The notes under the pieces are model-generated. The model saw nothing but the letters and a program-made list of their open reading frames with translations, ran no database searches and was not told where the DNA came from. A DNA stretch of 64,000 nt from Prevotella sp. UBA4268 (lineage in GTDB: Bacteria; Bacteroidota; Bacteroidia; Bacteroidales; Bacteroidaceae), in contig DGWC01000103.1 of NCBI GenBank assembly GCA_002395135.1, positions 1 to 64,000 of the forward strand, in the 5' to 3' direction. Shown here in pieces: positions 8,575 through 17,510 of this stretch. Numbering within the stretch: position 1 is the first letter of the stretch; every line of letters begins with the position of its first letter. A program made the translations under genes and the position numbers.

Positions 8575-9801
8575 ATGGTGGTGGTCATTGCCGATGATTT
8601 GACAGGTGCCGCAGAAATGGCAGGCATTGCCTGGAAGCACGGAATGCACGTGAATTTCACATTGTTCGATTCACCTCAGAGCCCATTCCACGATGCACAG
8701 AACCTGTTAACCATGCCAGAACCTGCTGATCAGCAGGTTCTGGTAGTGGCTACCGACACCCGCTCCGGCACCGTTTCCGAGGCACGGGCCACCATAAAGA
8801 GCATCATGAACCACTTCGCACCAACACAACACACACATATCCTTTTTTTCAAAAAGACCGATTCGGCACTGCGTGGACATATTCTAGCCGAGGTTTCCAC
8901 CATGATGGAATGTCTGAATGCAAAGAAGACATTGCTCATAGCACAAAACCCGTCGAAGCAGCGCGTTGTCCACGATGGCATTTACTATATCAACGGAACA
9001 CCGCTGAGCGAAACCAGTTTTTGTTTCGACCCGGAATTCCCCGCCAAGACATCGGTGGCGGAGCACATCATCATGCATGCCGACTTCAATCCCCCATGTC
9101 CGTGCCTCTCGCTGGCTGTTGACAGACAGATGGAAAGCAGCGGGGTTTTCATTGCCGATGCCATTTCCGAAACCGAAATACAGCAGCAGATAGCCAAGGC
9201 CGACTCGCACACACTCCTTGCCGGTGCTGCCGATACCTTTACGTTATTCCTGAAATCATACACGTCAGGTAATTCTTCTGACTACAAACAAGCAGAAGTA
9301 CAGTACAAGCAGGCTCAACAACAAAACGCAGAGATGCCATCAACCATCATTGTTTGCGGCAGCACACAGAGCAAACCGCTCCATCTCGGCATACCCACGG
9401 CACAGATGCCCGACGACATTTTCCACGGTCTGTTGCCAGCCGAACAATGGTTTCCAAGCATCGACACTACCTACTCACAATCAAAATCCGTAATACTCAC
9501 CATCGGCCGCAAGGCTGAAGGAGGCAAAGCCTATGCTGTGCGTCTGCGCGAAACCATGGCTAAGGTCGTAGCACATTTGGTTGCCAACCACCATCCGCAC
9601 CAATTGGTGGTTGAAGGCGGTGCAACGGCATTCGCCATTCTGCACGCCCTGGGCTGGTGCCATTTTGAAATAGAAAACGAAAACGCGCCAGGCGTTGTCA
9701 CCTTGCGTTACCATCACCCGGCCAACGACGTGCTTATCACGCTCAAACCCGGCAGTTATCCCTGGGGCAACCTGCCACTGCTGCTACAACGGCAATCATA
9801 A
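8575..9801 (+). CDS. Four-carbon acid sugar kinase (DUF1537 family)
   Basis: 408 residues. The N-terminal domain begins MVVVIADDLTGAAEMAG, the DDLTGA sugar-acid-binding motif of the DUF1537 family. The C-terminal nucleotide-binding part has VCGSTQSKP, VVEGGATAFAILHALGW and LKPGSYPWGN (family: K-S/P-G-x-FG). Characterised members phosphorylate D-threonate, D-erythronate or 2-oxo-tetronates. With the adjacent PdxA2-like dehydrogenase this gives acid sugar to 4-phosphate to DHAP. It is the last gene of the operon. The N-terminal part from about 185 to 260 is Gln-rich and less conserved. Confidence 0.82.
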   Translation: MVVVIADDLTGAAEMAGIAWKHGMHVNFTLFDSPQSPFHDAQNLLTMPEPADQQVLVVATDTRSGTVSEARATIKSIMNHFAPTQHTHILFFKKTDSALRGHILAEVSTMMECLNAKKTLLIAQNPSKQRVVHDGIYYINGTPLSETSFCFDPEFPAKTSVAEHIIMHADFNPPCPCLSLAVDRQMESSGVFIADAISETEIQQQIAKADSHTLLAGAADTFTLFLKSYTSGNSSDYKQAEVQYKQAQQQNAEMPSTIIVCGSTQSKPLHLGIPTAQMPDDIFHGLLPAEQWFPSIDTTYSQSKSVILTIGRKAEGGKAYAVRLRETMAKVVAHLVANHHPHQLVVEGGATAFAILHALGWCHFEIENENAPGVVTLRYHHPANDVLITLKPGSYPWGNLPLLLQRQS

Positions 9802-9921
9802 AAACCAGAATCACACCCTAAATTGACTTGACATAAATCAAGTAATTACATACAAATAGTCACGAAAACGTTTGCGAAGGTTTCTTTTTTATAGTTAAAT
9901 TAAAAATTTTCTTTCAATTTG

Positions 9922-9952
9922 TTTGTTTATTTAAAGAAAATGTGTAATTTTG
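9922..9952 (+). promoter_or_regulatory. Promoter of gdhA
   Basis: TTTG at 9922-9925, 19 bp, then TAATTTTG at 9945-9952. The rest of the 220-bp gap is AT-rich with no ORF. The leader to the gdhA ATG is about 65 nt. Confidence 0.75.
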
Positions 9953-10021
9953 CAACCAAATAAAAATTTACAAGGTAAAAAGATACAATAAACAAACAAA
10001 ACACAATTAAAGTTTATCATT

Positions 10022-11359
10022 ATGAATGCAGCCAAAGTAGTAGAAGATCTCAAGCAGAGATTCCCCAATGAGCCGGAATACATTCAGGCAGTTTCTCAAG
10101 TTCTTCCAACCATAGAAGAGGAGTACAACAAACACCCCGAATTCGAAAAGACAAACCTCATCGAGCGTCTGTGTATTCCCGACAGAATTATCCAGTTCCG
10201 CGTGACATGGGTTGACGACAAAGGCAATGTGCAGACCAATATGGGCTATCGAATTCAACACAACAACGTCATCGGTCCGTATAAAGGAGGCATCCGTTTC
10301 CATAAAAGTGTGAATCTCGGTATCCTGAAATTCCTCGCTTTTGAGCAGACATTCAAGAACTCACTTACCACTCTGCCCATGGGAGGTGCAAAGGGTGGTT
10401 CCGATTTCTCGCCTCGCGGCAAGAGCGATGCTGAGGTAATGCGCTTCTGTCAGGCATTTATGAACGAACTTTACCGCCACATCGGACCCGACGAAGACGT
10501 GCCGGCAGGTGACATCGGCGTAGGTGGCCGTGAGGTTGGCTATATGTTTGGCCAGTATAAAAAACTTACACACGAGTGGAGCGGCGTTCTCACCGGCAAG
10601 GGCATCCAGTTCGGTGGCTCTCTCATCCGTCCAGAGGCTACTGGATACGGTTGTGTTTACTTCCTGCAATCTATGCTTGCCACTCGTAATATCGACATCA
10701 AGGGCAAGAAAGTCTTGATTTCAGGTGCAGGAAATGTGGCTCAGTATGCTGCCGAGAAGTGCATCCAACTGGGTGCCACCGTGCTCACCATGTCCGATTC
10801 CGACGGTTATATCTACGATGCAGATGGTATCGACCGCGAAAAACTCGACTATATCATGGAACTGAAAAACATCGAGCGTGGCCGTATCAAGGAATATGTA
10901 GAGGAATACCCCAATGCCGTGTATCACGAAGGCAAGCGCCCCTGGTATGAAAAGGCAGATATCGCTCTTCCATGCGCCACTCAGAACGAGATTAACGCAG
11001 ATGAAGCACAGGCATTGGTAAGCAATGGCGTGTTCGCAGTAGCCGAAGGAGCCAACATGCCTACACTGCCCGAGGCCATCAAGATCTTCCAGGATGCCAA
11101 ACTGCTCTATTCTCCAGGCAAGGCAAGCAATGCCGGTGGTGTGTCTGTGTCAGGTCTTGAGATGAGCCAGAACTCTGAGCGTCTGTCGTGGACAGCCCAA
11201 GAAGTTGACGATTATCTGAAGCGCATCATGAACGATATTCATGAAAATTGCGTGAAATATGGTACTGAGAAAGATGGCTACATCAACTACGTGAAGGGTG
11301 CCAATGTGGCAGGCTTCATGAAGGTGGCACGAGGCATGATGGCACAGGGCATCGTATAA
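10022..11359 (+). CDS. gdhA: Glutamate dehydrogenase, NADP-type
   Basis: 445 residues, the length of the hexameric small GDH class. It carries YKGGIRFHKSVN, the catalytic region TTLPMGGAKGGSDFSPRGKS with the substrate-binding lysines, PAGDIGVGGREVGYMFG, and the Rossmann segment ISGAGNVAQYAAEKC. It interconverts 2-oxoglutarate plus ammonia with glutamate in the cytoplasm and is the main ammonium-assimilation enzyme in gut Bacteroidota. It is a single-gene unit with its own promoter upstream and a hairpin terminator 34 bp after the stop codon. NADP preference is inferred from family resemblance only. Confidence 0.93.
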   Translation: MNAAKVVEDLKQRFPNEPEYIQAVSQVLPTIEEEYNKHPEFEKTNLIERLCIPDRIIQFRVTWVDDKGNVQTNMGYRIQHNNVIGPYKGGIRFHKSVNLGILKFLAFEQTFKNSLTTLPMGGAKGGSDFSPRGKSDAEVMRFCQAFMNELYRHIGPDEDVPAGDIGVGGREVGYMFGQYKKLTHEWSGVLTGKGIQFGGSLIRPEATGYGCVYFLQSMLATRNIDIKGKKVLISGAGNVAQYAAEKCIQLGATVLTMSDSDGYIYDADGIDREKLDYIMELKNIERGRIKEYVEEYPNAVYHEGKRPWYEKADIALPCATQNEINADEAQALVSNGVFAVAEGANMPTLPEAIKIFQDAKLLYSPGKASNAGGVSVSGLEMSQNSERLSWTAQEVDDYLKRIMNDIHENCVKYGTEKDGYINYVKGANVAGFMKVARGMMAQGIV

Positions 11360-11392
11360 AGAACAGACAATCATTTTTTAACCCGTAAAACC

Positions 11393-11437
11393 AGGGGGAG
11401 GCAGCGGTTTTCACAAGCCGAAGTCTCCCTTTTTTTC
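11393..11437 (+). terminator. Terminator of gdhA
   Basis: GGGAG (11396-11400) pairs with CTCCC (11425-11429), with inner CGG/CCG pairing, followed by a run of eight T. The region from 11438 to 11575 shows no gene. Confidence 0.7.
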
Positions 11438-11575
11438 ATGACATTCTTCATTGAAAACAAACGTCAAAAAAACGCCGTTTGGAATCATTGGTCGAAAACA
11501 CAACAGTAATGACCACCCTTCACACCTATGAGAGGATGGCCATTGCTATTATTTCAGGAGCGTAACCAACAGGAA

Positions 11576-11806
11576 CTACGAAAGGCACCTGCCGTGATAG
11601 AGGGCAATTTTGCCGGTTCCTTCTGCATCATCAAGTACATCAATGGTGCCGCTGAGCCATTCGGTCATGGGCAACTCTTCGGTCAGAGGGAAACAATCCA
11701 CTACCCTGCCCTCGCTGATAACGACCACATGCTGACGTAGTGTTTCGCCATCGACCACTACCTTGTGGGCAGCAATGCGCCGTATTCTACCATCCTGCCG
11801 TGCCAT
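11576..11806 (-). CDS. Small conserved protein downstream of the DUF4296 lipoprotein
   Basis: 76 residues from an ATG at 11806, 1 bp after the stop of the lipoprotein gene; the longer reading from 11860 would overlap that gene and is not favoured. The sequence IAAHKVVVDGETLRQHVVVI...VVDCFPLTEELPMTEWLSG resembles a short Bacteroidota protein family that looks like the first beta strands of amidohydrolases, without a catalytic domain. No signal peptide or membrane segment. Function unknown; its position at the end of the ileS-dksA-lspA-DUF4296 cluster suggests co-transcription. I recognise the pattern from memory only. Confidence 0.6.
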   Translation of the reverse strand: MARQDGRIRRIAAHKVVVDGETLRQHVVVISEGRVVDCFPLTEELPMTEWLSGTIDVLDDAEGTGKIALYHGRCLS

Positions 11807-11807
11807 A

Positions 11808-12725
11808 TCAGTGTCTGGACGATGGCGGTTTAGGAATCTCCTCTGGCTGAGATGCCTCATCCGGATGAGAATCGGGTGGTGGCGGAGGCAAACGCCTGGC
11901 GGAATCAGCCGGCTGAGTCACCTTTGTGCTGTCACTGGGCAGCGTTGGCGTTTCCTTTTTCTTCTCATGGAACCGCAGCATTTGGATGTTGTTGATAATC
12001 ATCACCTTCAACGTGGTGGCTGTGGCATTGGCATCTCTCGACAAGAAGAAGAAACCTCTGATCTCGCGAATGCCCCTTTGTTGTGCGTCAGTCACCTCCA
12101 GCGTGTATCGGTTTGCTGAAGACATGTGCATCATACGTGTGCCCACGCTATCGTTTTTGAACCTCACGGCAAGCATGGCAACACCGTCGCGCATGCCGTC
12201 CTGATAGAGGAACTGGGCGTTAAACTTAAGTATGATTCTGTCTCCTTGATGGAATGAGGTGTCGGGAGTGATAACAAACGAATGATAATTGTATGGTTCG
12301 CTAGGGATGAGCACCATGTTCGACTCACCGCGCCATATGCTCGCCGTATCGCCGACTACCAGTTCTGAGTCACCTTCATCATAAACATCGGCACCAACCG
12401 CCCTTGCCTCGTTGTTCATCCTGTCTTCCACGCGCTTTGCAATTTCATGCAGGCGCTCAGTGTGGCGCATATAGTAGACCATCGAGGAGTCGAACTCTTC
12501 CTCGGTGACACCATATTTCTTGAGCACAGCGAGACGATAGAGCCTGTCGTTATAGTTCCGCTCCGACGAATTGACACCCAAGGCCATGCCTCCGGCCAGA
12601 TGATAGTCATAAAGAATTGCCTCCAGTTCGTCCGGCTGGATATACTGGGAAGGCACGGAGGGCTTGCACGATGCCACGACCACCGCAAAGAAGACGATGA
12701 AAAGGATGCTATTTGAGATTTTCAT
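11808..12725 (-). CDS. DUF4296 lipoprotein
   Basis: 305 residues from the ATG at 12725, which overlaps the end of lspA by 17 bp. The start MKISNSILFIVFFAVVVASC has a lipobox ending in C20, so it is an outer or inner membrane lipoprotein. The region YIQPDELEAILYDYHLAGGMAL is typical of DUF4296. The C-terminus (from about 265) is rich in Pro, Ser and Asp and probably disordered. The adjacent lspA encodes the signal peptidase that would mature it. A 45-residue upstream extension of the frame runs inside lspA and lacks a signal peptide, so it was not used. Confidence 0.8.
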   Translation of the reverse strand: MKISNSILFIVFFAVVVASCKPSVPSQYIQPDELEAILYDYHLAGGMALGVNSSERNYNDRLYRLAVLKKYGVTEEEFDSSMVYYMRHTERLHEIAKRVEDRMNNEARAVGADVYDEGDSELVVGDTASIWRGESNMVLIPSEPYNYHSFVITPDTSFHQGDRIILKFNAQFLYQDGMRDGVAMLAVRFKNDSVGTRMMHMSSANRYTLEVTDAQQRGIREIRGFFFLSRDANATATTLKVMIINNIQMLRFHEKKKETPTLPSDSTKVTQPADSARRLPPPPPDSHPDEASQPEEIPKPPSSRH

Positions 12726-13365
12726 CTGACGTTTCGTTCTGGCGACTGTCTTTTTTGAATGAGATGGCCGATAGTTCCTTGCGGAAGAAAAGCAGCAACA
12801 GGGCAACGCCCGTGGTGATGCTGGCATCGGCGAAGTTGAACACCGGGCTGAAGAACACATACGGCTGGCCGCCCCAAATAGGCAACCAATCGGGGAGCGT
12901 GGTTTCTATCAGCGGGAAATAGAACATATCCACCACCTTTCCCATGAGGAACGGTGCATAGCCTTGGCCGAAAGGAACCACGTAGGAGACATAGAAAGGC
13001 GACGAGGCACTGAACATCAGCCCATAGAACATGGAATCGAGAATGTTGCCGGCGGCTCCCGCCAACACCATTGCCACACATACGATATAGCCTGTGCGCG
13101 CTCCTTTCTTGACTTCCAGCCAGATGTAATACCCCAAAGCACCCACGGCAACGATGCGAAACAGGCTGAGCACCAGTTTGTTGACAAACGTCATGCCATA
13201 GGCCATCCCGTTGTTCTCGATGAAATTGATATAGAACCAACTCGTTATCTGAATGCTGTCGTGCAGGCACATGTGTGTCTTGACCGAGATTTTGATAATC
13301 TGATCAATAACCAGGATGCAGACAATGATGATGATGGCGAGGTGGCCGTTGTTGAATTTCTTCAT
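12709..13365 (-). CDS. lspA: Lipoprotein signal peptidase (signal peptidase II)
   Basis: 218 residues, longer than the E. coli enzyme (164), as is usual in Bacteroidota. Four membrane segments. Conserved blocks: VIDQIIK near residue 20, ENNGMAYGM near 52, AGAAGNILDSMFYG with the first catalytic Asp, and FNFADASIT with the second. It cleaves prolipoproteins before the lipidated cysteine in the inner membrane. The extra length lies between the two catalytic blocks (region FSASSPFYVSYVVPFGQGYA). Its start overlaps the stop of the DksA-like gene by 1 bp, and its end overlaps the lipoprotein gene, so the three are probably translated together. Confidence 0.92.
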   Translation of the reverse strand: MKKFNNGHLAIIIIVCILVIDQIIKISVKTHMCLHDSIQITSWFYINFIENNGMAYGMTFVNKLVLSLFRIVAVGALGYYIWLEVKKGARTGYIVCVAMVLAGAAGNILDSMFYGLMFSASSPFYVSYVVPFGQGYAPFLMGKVVDMFYFPLIETTLPDWLPIWGGQPYVFFSPVFNFADASITTGVALLLLFFRKELSAISFKKDSRQNETSDENLK

Positions 13366-13745
13366 CAGTGCTTTCTTCCCTCCTTGCTTTGCACGCTGAG
13401 CGTTGCATGAGGCACGATGCGCAGACGCTCTTTCGGGATGAGTTCACCGGTCATTCGGTCGATGCCATAAGTCTTGTTCTGAACGCGAACCAGTGCTGCT
13501 TCGAGTCCTTTGATGAACTTCTGCATGCGAGCAGCCTGCTGCATGAGTTCTTCTTTCGACTGTGTGGCGCTTCCTTCTTCAAGAATCTTATATGTGGGTG
13601 ATGTGTCATCTACATCATTGCCATCCTCATTCATTAACTGGCGCATCATCTGATTGTAGTCTTGACGCGCTGTTGCCAGTTTCTCATTGATGATACCCTT
13701 GAACTCTTCAAGTTCCTCATCACTATAACGTACTTTCTCTGCCAT
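13365..13745 (-). CDS. DksA/TraR-like protein without zinc cysteines
   Basis: 126 residues. The N-terminal half is a predicted coiled coil (EELEEFKGIINEKLATARQD onward), as in DksA. The C-terminal segment YGIDRMTGELIPKERLRIVPHATL aligns with the DksA zinc-finger region, where the usual Cys after YGI is Asp and no other Cys is present, so it should not bind zinc. DksA proteins enter the RNA polymerase secondary channel and modify initiation together with ppGpp. Whether this form does so is unknown. It sits between ileS (56 bp upstream) and lspA (1-bp overlap). Confidence 0.8.
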   Translation of the reverse strand: MAEKVRYSDEELEEFKGIINEKLATARQDYNQMMRQLMNEDGNDVDDTSPTYKILEEGSATQSKEELMQQAARMQKFIKGLEAALVRVQNKTYGIDRMTGELIPKERLRIVPHATLSVQSKEGRKH

Positions 13746-13801
13746 AGTAATAATAGTAGTGTATAGTTTGGTTGTTAATAATATTCCTGTTCACTTTCCT
13801 G

Positions 13802-16800
13802 TCAGTTCTTACTGATGGAGATGTTGAGCGTGAATTCGTCGAAAGCCACTTCTTCGCCGCTGTTTTCTGCAATGTTAATCTCCTCGGCCAGCACTTGCGA
13901 CTTGATATAGTCGGCATAAGCAGCAATGGCAGCATCCGTCTGCTCTTCGGGAGAGACCACCACGCAGATATGGTCGGTGATATCGAAGCCATGATCCTTA
14001 CGCATGTTCTGAATGCGGTTGATGAGTTCGCGCGCCATTCCCTCTTTTCTGAGTTCGTCGGTGAGTTCTATTTCGAGCGCAACAGTAAGGTTTCCTTCGT
14101 TAGAAACGAGCCATCCGGGGATATCCTCGCTGACAATCTCCACGTCAGATGCCTCTACCACAGCCTCGGAGCCTTCAACAAGGAGCGTAATGGCACCTTT
14201 TGCCTCCAGTTCTGATATTTCTTCCTGCGACAATGCTGCCATCTGGGCGGCAATACCTTTCATCAGTTTACCGAATTTCTTACCCATTACACGGAAGTTG
14301 CACCTTACTTTCTTCACCAGGATGCCTGCACCTTCAACGAACTTCAGTTCTTTGACGTTCACCTCGCTCATAATCAGGTCTTTCACTGCCTCGATATGGG
14401 CTTTCTGAGTGTCGTCGACAGCCGGAATCATGATGCTCTGCAGCGGCTGGCGCACCTTGATGTTCACCTTTCGGCGCAGGGCGAGCACCATGGAAGTAAT
14501 CTTCTGTGCCATGTCCATGCGTGCTTCCAGGTCGCGGTCGATAACGGATTCGTCGGCCTCGGGGAAGCGGTCGAGATGCACACTATCCAGTTCTCCGCCC
14601 AGATCGTGATACAACTGATCGGCATAGAATGGTGAGAACGGAGCCAGCAACTTGGCTACCGTCATCAGACAAGTATACAATGTCTGGTATGCACTGAGTT
14701 TGTCGCTGCTCATTTCCTTGCCCCAGAAACGCTTGCGGTTCAATCTTACATACCAGTTGCTCAGGTCATCGTTGACAAAAGTATCGATCAAACGGCCGGC
14801 CTTGGTCGGTTCGAAGTCGGCCAGCGATGCATCTACGCCCTTGATGAGAGTGTTCACCTTGGAGAGAATCCATCGGTCAATCTCGGGCATATCGGCAACG
14901 GCCACCTTCTTTCCGGCTGGATCGAAACCGTCTACATTGGCATAGAGAGCAAGGAAACTATAGGTATTATAAAGTGTACCGAAGAACTTGCGGCGCACTT
15001 CATCCACTCCTGCGGGGTCATACTTAAGGTTATCCCACGGCTGGGTATTGGTAAGCATGTAGAAACGTACGGCATCAGCACCGTTTCTCTTGATTTCCGA
15101 GAACGGATTCACCACATTTCCCAAGTGCTTAGACATCTTTATGCCCTTTGCATCGAGCACCAAACCGGTGGAGATAACGTTCTTGAACGCCACGCTGTCG
15201 AAAATCATGGTGGCGATGGCATGCAATGTGAAGAACCAGCCACGTGTCTGGTCAACACCTTCGTTGATAAAGTCGGCGGGATAAGCCAGTGCCTTGTCGA
15301 TGGCATCCTTGTTTTCGAAAGGATAATGCACCTGTGCGTAAGGCATAGAACCCGAATCGAACCAAACATCGATGAGGTCGCTTTCGCGGTGAAGCGGTTT
15401 TCCGCTCTCGCCCACCAGCACGATGTCGTCCACATAAGGACGGTGCATGTCTATCTTGTCATAGTTCTCCTGTGAGTAGTCGCCAGGAACGAATCCCTTT
15501 TCCTTCAGCGGATTAACGGCCATAACACCTGCCTCTACAGCCTTTTCTATCTCGTTGTAGAGTTCTTCCAGTGAACCGATGCAGATTTCTTCGCGGGTAT
15601 CTTTGTTGCGCCAGATGGGAAGCGGCGTTCCCCAGAAGCGAGAACGCGAAAGGTTCCAGTCGTTCAAGTTCTCAAGCCAGTTGCCAAAACGTCCCGTACC
15701 AGTGCTTTCCGGCTTCCAGTTAATGGTCTTGTTCAGTTCCACCATGCGCTCTTTGCAGGCAGTAGAACGGATAAACCACGAGTCGAGCGGATAGTAAAGC
15801 ACGGGCTTGTCGGTACGCCAGCAGTGGGGATAGTTATGGATGTGCTTGCCGATTTTATAGGCGCAGCCCTCTTGTTTCATCTCCATGCAGATCACGATGT
15901 TAAGGTCTTCATCCTTTGATGCAGCCTTTTCATCGTAGCCGTTCACATTGTATTTCGGATCATACGCATTCTTCACATAGTTGCCAGCATGATGGCCATA
16001 GGCCTCTTTGTTTACGCAGGCGGCGATAAACTCATCAGAGAGTTCATCCACAACGTAATACTTACCCTGCAAATCCACCATCGGGCGCGTCTCTCCGGCC
16101 TTGTTAATCAGGAAGAGCGACGGTATGCCAGCATCTTTGGCCACCTTTGCGTCGTCGGCACCGAAGGTAGGAGCAATGTGCACGATACCTGTACCGTCCT
16201 CAGTGGTTACATAGTCGCCGGGAATCACGCGGAATGCCACGTCTTCCATCTCTACAAACGTTTCGTTGCCGGTGCGGAAGAGTTTGTCGGCATGTGCCTC
16301 AGCATATTCGCGGACGAATTTTGCCGACATGTCGTCCACCTTCTCGCAGGGCTTCACCCACGGCATCAACTGCGAATAGCGCATGCCCACCAGGTCGGAA
16401 CCCTTATAGGTGGCCACGATGCGGTAAGGAATCACCTTGTCACCCGGCTTGTATTCGTCCATCGAAGCGAATTCGCCCTCTGGCTTCAGATAGGCATCCA
16501 GTCGCGTTCCAGCCATGATGGCGCTGATTTTCTCACCGCTATAGGGGTTGAAAGTCTGCACGCAGACATAGTCAATCTTCGGTCCCACGCACAAGGCAGT
16601 ATTCGAAGGCAGTGTCCAGGGCGTGGTGGTCCATGCCAGGAACACAGGTGTGCCCCACTCTTTCATCTCGGGCCGCGGATCCATGATGCGGAACTGTGCC
16701 GTGACAGTAGTGTCTTTCACGTCACGATAGCAGCCGGGCTGGTTCAGTTCGTGACTCGAAAGTCCCGTTCCGGCAGCAGGCGAATACGGCTGAATGGTAT

Positions 16801-17347
16801 ATCCCTTGTAGAGCAGACCTTTGTTATAGAACTGCTTCAAGAGCCACCACAGTGTTTCAATATACTTATTGTCGTAAGTGATATAGGGATGGTCAAGGTC
16901 TACGAAATAGCCCATTTTCTCCGTCAGGTCGCGCCATTCCTGCGTGAACATCATCACATTGTGGCGGCAAGCGGCGTTATAGTCCTCAATGGAGATATAT
17001 CTGGGCGATGCGGGATTGTCGATATCAGCCTTGGTAATGCCTTTTTCCTTCTCCACACCCAGTTCCACGGGCAGTCCGTGTGTGTCCCAGCCGGCCTTAC
17101 GGTGCACCTGGAAGCCCTTCATTGTCTTATAACGGTTGAAAGTATCCTTGAGTGCACGCCCGAGAACATGGTGAATGCCGGGATGACCGTTAGCAGAAGG
17201 AGGACCTTCGAAGAAAACAAACTGTGGATTACCGTCACGCTCAGTAATGGAACGGTGGAAAATATCATTCTTTTCCCACTCTTTCAGAATCTGATTGTTG
17301 ACCTCTGTCAAGTCAAGACCATTATGTTCAGCAAACATCTTTGCCAT
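13802..17347 (-). CDS. ileS: Isoleucyl-tRNA synthetase
   Basis: 1181 residues, in the range of the longer IleS forms. PPSANGHPGIHHVLGR near 50-65 is the HIGH region and KGIKMSKHLGN is the KMSKS loop. Between them is the editing (CP1) domain with TTTPWTLPSN. It charges tRNA-Ile in the cytoplasm. The C-terminal anticodon-binding part is long and lacks the terminal zinc ribbon of E. coli IleS, as in the eukaryote-like type that can resist mupirocin; this is inference from domain layout. First gene of the minus-strand unit ileS-dksA-lspA-DUF4296, with a promoter at 17399-17429. Confidence 0.95.
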   Translation of the reverse strand: MAKMFAEHNGLDLTEVNNQILKEWEKNDIFHRSITERDGNPQFVFFEGPPSANGHPGIHHVLGRALKDTFNRYKTMKGFQVHRKAGWDTHGLPVELGVEKEKGITKADIDNPASPRYISIEDYNAACRHNVMMFTQEWRDLTEKMGYFVDLDHPYITYDNKYIETLWWLLKQFYNKGLLYKGYTIQPYSPAAGTGLSSHELNQPGCYRDVKDTTVTAQFRIMDPRPEMKEWGTPVFLAWTTTPWTLPSNTALCVGPKIDYVCVQTFNPYSGEKISAIMAGTRLDAYLKPEGEFASMDEYKPGDKVIPYRIVATYKGSDLVGMRYSQLMPWVKPCEKVDDMSAKFVREYAEAHADKLFRTGNETFVEMEDVAFRVIPGDYVTTEDGTGIVHIAPTFGADDAKVAKDAGIPSLFLINKAGETRPMVDLQGKYYVVDELSDEFIAACVNKEAYGHHAGNYVKNAYDPKYNVNGYDEKAASKDEDLNIVICMEMKQEGCAYKIGKHIHNYPHCWRTDKPVLYYPLDSWFIRSTACKERMVELNKTINWKPESTGTGRFGNWLENLNDWNLSRSRFWGTPLPIWRNKDTREEICIGSLEELYNEIEKAVEAGVMAVNPLKEKGFVPGDYSQENYDKIDMHRPYVDDIVLVGESGKPLHRESDLIDVWFDSGSMPYAQVHYPFENKDAIDKALAYPADFINEGVDQTRGWFFTLHAIATMIFDSVAFKNVISTGLVLDAKGIKMSKHLGNVVNPFSEIKRNGADAVRFYMLTNTQPWDNLKYDPAGVDEVRRKFFGTLYNTYSFLALYANVDGFDPAGKKVAVADMPEIDRWILSKVNTLIKGVDASLADFEPTKAGRLIDTFVNDDLSNWYVRLNRKRFWGKEMSSDKLSAYQTLYTCLMTVAKLLAPFSPFYADQLYHDLGGELDSVHLDRFPEADESVIDRDLEARMDMAQKITSMVLALRRKVNIKVRQPLQSIMIPAVDDTQKAHIEAVKDLIMSEVNVKELKFVEGAGILVKKVRCNFRVMGKKFGKLMKGIAAQMAALSQEEISELEAKGAITLLVEGSEAVVEASDVEIVSEDIPGWLVSNEGNLTVALEIELTDELRKEGMARELINRIQNMRKDHGFDITDHICVVVSPEEQTDAAIAAYADYIKSQVLAEEINIAENSGEEVAFDEFTLNISISKN

Positions 17348-17398
17348 AATACAATATTATTTTTCTTAAATTTTACAACGTTGTTTCTATATAGGGCG

Positions 17399-17429
17399 CA
17401 AAGGTAATTAAAAAAATCCTTATAGCAAA
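17399..17429 (-). promoter_or_regulatory. Promoter of ileS
   Basis: Minus strand TTTG (17429-17426), 19 bp, TACCTTTG (17406-17399). It is back to back with the ispE promoter, whose -33 element begins 28 bp away. Confidence 0.7.
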
Positions 17430-17456
17430 GAAGTTTTTAGATTTATTCAAGAAATA

Positions 17457-17488
17457 TTTGGGCAGAATGGAAAGAAGTATTACCTTTG
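17457..17488 (+). promoter_or_regulatory. Promoter of ispE
   Basis: TTTG at 17457-17460, 20 bp, TACCTTTG at 17481-17488. The leader to the ispE ATG at 17511 is only about 16 nt. Confidence 0.75.
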
Positions 17489-17510
17489 CGCGCATAAAAT
17501 AAAGTATGAC

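Noticed and set aside
9802..10021. Riboswitch or RNA gene in the gap before gdhA
   Set aside because: Only a promoter and AT-rich leader are visible; no conserved structure was found.
12726..12860. 45-codon N-terminal extension of the DUF4296 lipoprotein
   Set aside because: It lies inside lspA and would remove the lipoprotein signal at the natural start.
15989..17407. Long plus-strand ORF (472 codons) opposite ileS
   Set aside because: It is antisense to the clear ileS gene, with His/Cys/Val-rich composition typical of a shadow frame.
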